The notes under the pieces were generated by a model that had not been told where the DNA came from, ran no database searches, and saw only the letters and a program-made list of their open reading frames with translations. A stretch of DNA of 64,000 nucleotides from Stappia indica (GTDB taxonomy: Bacteria; Pseudomonadota; Alphaproteobacteria; Rhizobiales; Stappiaceae). The stretch is taken from contig NZ_CP046908.1 in the NCBI RefSeq assembly GCF_009789575.1, positions 1,674,001-1,738,000 of the forward strand. The letters are read 5' to 3'. A program made the translations under genes and the position numbers. Positions 62,410-64,000 of the stretch are shown here, in pieces (the stretch's first letter is position 1; each line of letters starts with the position of its first letter).

Positions 62410-64000
62410 ATGTGCGGTATTGCCGGCGAATTTCGCTTCGATGGACAATTTGCGGATGCGGAGGCGGTTGCCCGGATGACGGAGCGTCTGGCGCCGCGCG
62501 GTCCCGACGGATCCGGCGTGATGGCACAGGGGCCCGTGGCGCTCGGCCATCGGCGGCTGAAGATCATCGACCTGTCGGAAAAGGCGTCCCAGCCCATGGC
62601 CGATCCGGCGCTGGAGCTGTCCATCGTCTTCAACGGCTGCATCTACAACTACCCGGAGCTACGCAAGGAGCTGGAGGCCAAGGGCTACAGCTTCTTCTCG
62701 CATGGCGACACGGAGGTGATCCTCAAGGCGTTCCACGCCTGGGGCGCCGACTGCGTGAAGCGCTTCCACGGCATGTTCGCCTTCGCCATCCATGACCGCC
62801 GCGACGGGTCGGTCACGCTCGCCCGCGACCGCTTCGGCATCAAGCCGCTCTATCTTGCGGAAAAGGGCAAGCGCCTTCGCTTCGCCTCCACCCTGCAGGC
62901 GCTGCTGGCCGGCGGCGACGTCGACACCGGTATCGACCGGGCGGCGCTCACTTGCTTCATGAGCTTCCATGCGGTGGTGCCCGCTCCGCGCACCATCCTG
63001 TCGGGCGTGCGCAAGCTGCCGCCGGCGACCGTGCGCCGGATCGAGGCCGACGGGCACTCCAGCGAACACCGCTACTGGAACGCGTCCTACACCCGCCGCG
63101 AGGAAGACAGCGGCCTGTCCGCCGACGACTGGCGCGACCGGGTGCTGGAAGCGCTGCGTCTCGCCGTGCGCCGCCGCATGGTCTCGGACGTTCCGGTCGG
63201 CGTCCTGCTGTCGGGCGGCGTCGACAGCTCGCTGATCGTCGGCCTGCTGGCCGAGGAGGGCCAGAAGGACCTGATGACCTTCTCCATCGGCTTCGAGGAA
63301 GCCAATGGCGAGAAGGGCGACGAGTTCGTCTATTCCGACCTGATCGCCGAGCGCTTCGGCACCGATCACCACAAGATCTTCGTGCCCTCGGCCGATCTCA
63401 TGACCTCGCTCCCGGACACCATCGCCGCCCAGTCGGAGCCGATGGTCTCCTACGACAATATCGGCTTCTTCCTGCTCAGCCGCGAGGTGTCCAAGCACAT
63501 CAAGGTGGTGCAGTCGGGCCAGGGCGCCGACGAGGTGTTCGGCGGCTATCACTGGTATCCCCCGCTGGCCGGCTCCAACGATGTCGTCGCCGACTATGCC
63601 CGCGTCTTCTTCGACCGCTCGCGCGCGACGATGGGCCGCCACCTCTCGCCCGAGTGGATGGCGGACAAGGACGAGGCCCTCGACTTCGTCGCGGCTCACC
63701 TGATGCAGGGCGGGGCTGAAACCCCGGTCGACCGGGCACTGCGTCTCGATGCCGAGATCATGCTGGTCGACGACCCGGTCAAGCGGGTCGACAACATGAC
63801 CATGGCCTGGGGCCTGGAGGCGCGCGTTCCCTTCCTCGACCACGAACTGGTCGAGTTGGCCGCGCGCATTCCGCCGGAGCTGAAGCTGGCGCAGGGCGGC
63901 AAGGGCGTCCTCAAGGAAGCCGCCCGCAAGGTCGTCCCGCATGAGGTGATCGACCGCAAGAAAGGCTACTTCCCCGTGCCCCAGCTGAAATACATCCAGG
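62410..64000 (+). CDS. asnO: N-acetylglutaminylglutamine-type amidotransferase (AsnB family), 3' end outside window
   Basis: About 530 residues are visible and the gene runs off the window. Cys2 (MCGIAGEF) is the glutaminase nucleophile of the class II amidotransferase domain; the synthetase domain has the PP-loop LLSGGVDSS. The segments NGCIYNYPELR and MSFHAVVPAPRTILSGVRKLPP fit the subfamily that makes the osmolyte N-acetylglutaminylglutamine amide rather than ordinary asparagine synthetases. The next gene, not seen, should be the NAGGN synthetase if this is right. Confidence 0.83.
   Translation, partial: MCGIAGEFRFDGQFADAEAVARMTERLAPRGPDGSGVMAQGPVALGHRRLKIIDLSEKASQPMADPALELSIVFNGCIYNYPELRKELEAKGYSFFSHGDTEVILKAFHAWGADCVKRFHGMFAFAIHDRRDGSVTLARDRFGIKPLYLAEKGKRLRFASTLQALLAGGDVDTGIDRAALTCFMSFHAVVPAPRTILSGVRKLPPATVRRIEADGHSSEHRYWNASYTRREEDSGLSADDWRDRVLEALRLAVRRRMVSDVPVGVLLSGGVDSSLIVGLLAEEGQKDLMTFSIGFEEANGEKGDEFVYSDLIAERFGTDHHKIFVPSADLMTSLPDTIAAQSEPMVSYDNIGFFLLSREVSKHIKVVQSGQGADEVFGGYHWYPPLAGSNDVVADYARVFFDRSRATMGRHLSPEWMADKDEALDFVAAHLMQGGAETPVDRALRLDAEIMLVDDPVKRVDNMTMAWGLEARVPFLDHELVELAARIPPELKLAQGGKGVLKEAARKVVPHEVIDRKKGYFPVPQLKYIQ

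Overview
The window is high-GC, gene-dense bacterial chromosome from an alphaproteobacterium, most likely of the order Hyphomicrobiales and possibly Stappia/Roseibium-like. This placement rests on a form II CO-dehydrogenase-type cox cluster, an Omp19/Inh-type lipoprotein, a complete C-P lyase operon with two permeases and an Lrp-linked ectoine-degradation cluster. No rRNA, tRNA, CRISPR array, prophage or intact insertion sequence was seen. Genes are tightly packed, often with ATGA-type overlaps, and several clear TTG starts are used.

Left part (1-27.8 kb): the end of a sugar-type ABC transporter (binding protein, two permeases); a secreted von Willebrand A protein with four repeated beta domains; an Omp19-like lipoprotein; an AraC regulator; a MOSC protein. 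Next is a FadR-type regulator followed by a peptide ABC transporter, a gamma-glutamyltransferase without a signal peptide and a DUF1028 protein, which together look like uptake and cytoplasmic breakdown of a gamma-glutamyl compound. From 17.6 to 27.8 kb is a divergent locus centred on tandem TTGATC palindromes. One arm holds a branched-chain-type ABC transporter and an aldo-keto reductase fused to RidA. The other holds a GntR/FCD regulator, a TIGR04076 protein, a second aldo-keto reductase, a small SnoaL-like protein and the binding protein; a BKACE-family enzyme follows. I read this as a catabolic system of unknown substrate and as the best candidate here for something undescribed.

Middle part (27.9-40.2 kb): a membrane GGDEF/EAL protein coupled to a small periplasmic molybdopterin-oxidoreductase-fold protein; coxG-S-L-M of the form II type, with codon use unlike its neighbours; a FIST-domain protein, hybrid histidine kinase and LuxR regulator resembling NosP/NahK signalling; and an FkbM methyltransferase.

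Phosphonate region (40.3-53.7 kb): a full phn system on the minus strand (phnG-H-I-J-K-L, a hexapeptide transferase, phnC-D-E1-E2, a DUF1045 2H-phosphoesterase, phnM-N) with phnF divergent. Pho-box-like repeats lie upstream of phnC and phnG, and a palindrome over the likely phnG -10 element suits PhnF. A 265-bp MITE-like element sits in the phnG/phnF spacer. phnP is absent from the cluster, and PhnE2 carries a large periplasmic insertion.

Right part (53.8-64 kb): a Tat-exported sulfide:quinone-oxidoreductase-like flavoprotein with a small membrane protein; ectoine degradation (doeA, an ArgE-like M20 deacetylase, a DoeX-like Lrp regulator, aldehyde dehydrogenase, class III aminotransferase); a MarR regulator; and the start of an N-acetylglutaminylglutamine-type amidotransferase, cut by the window end. 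The last stretch is therefore an osmolyte-metabolism neighbourhood.
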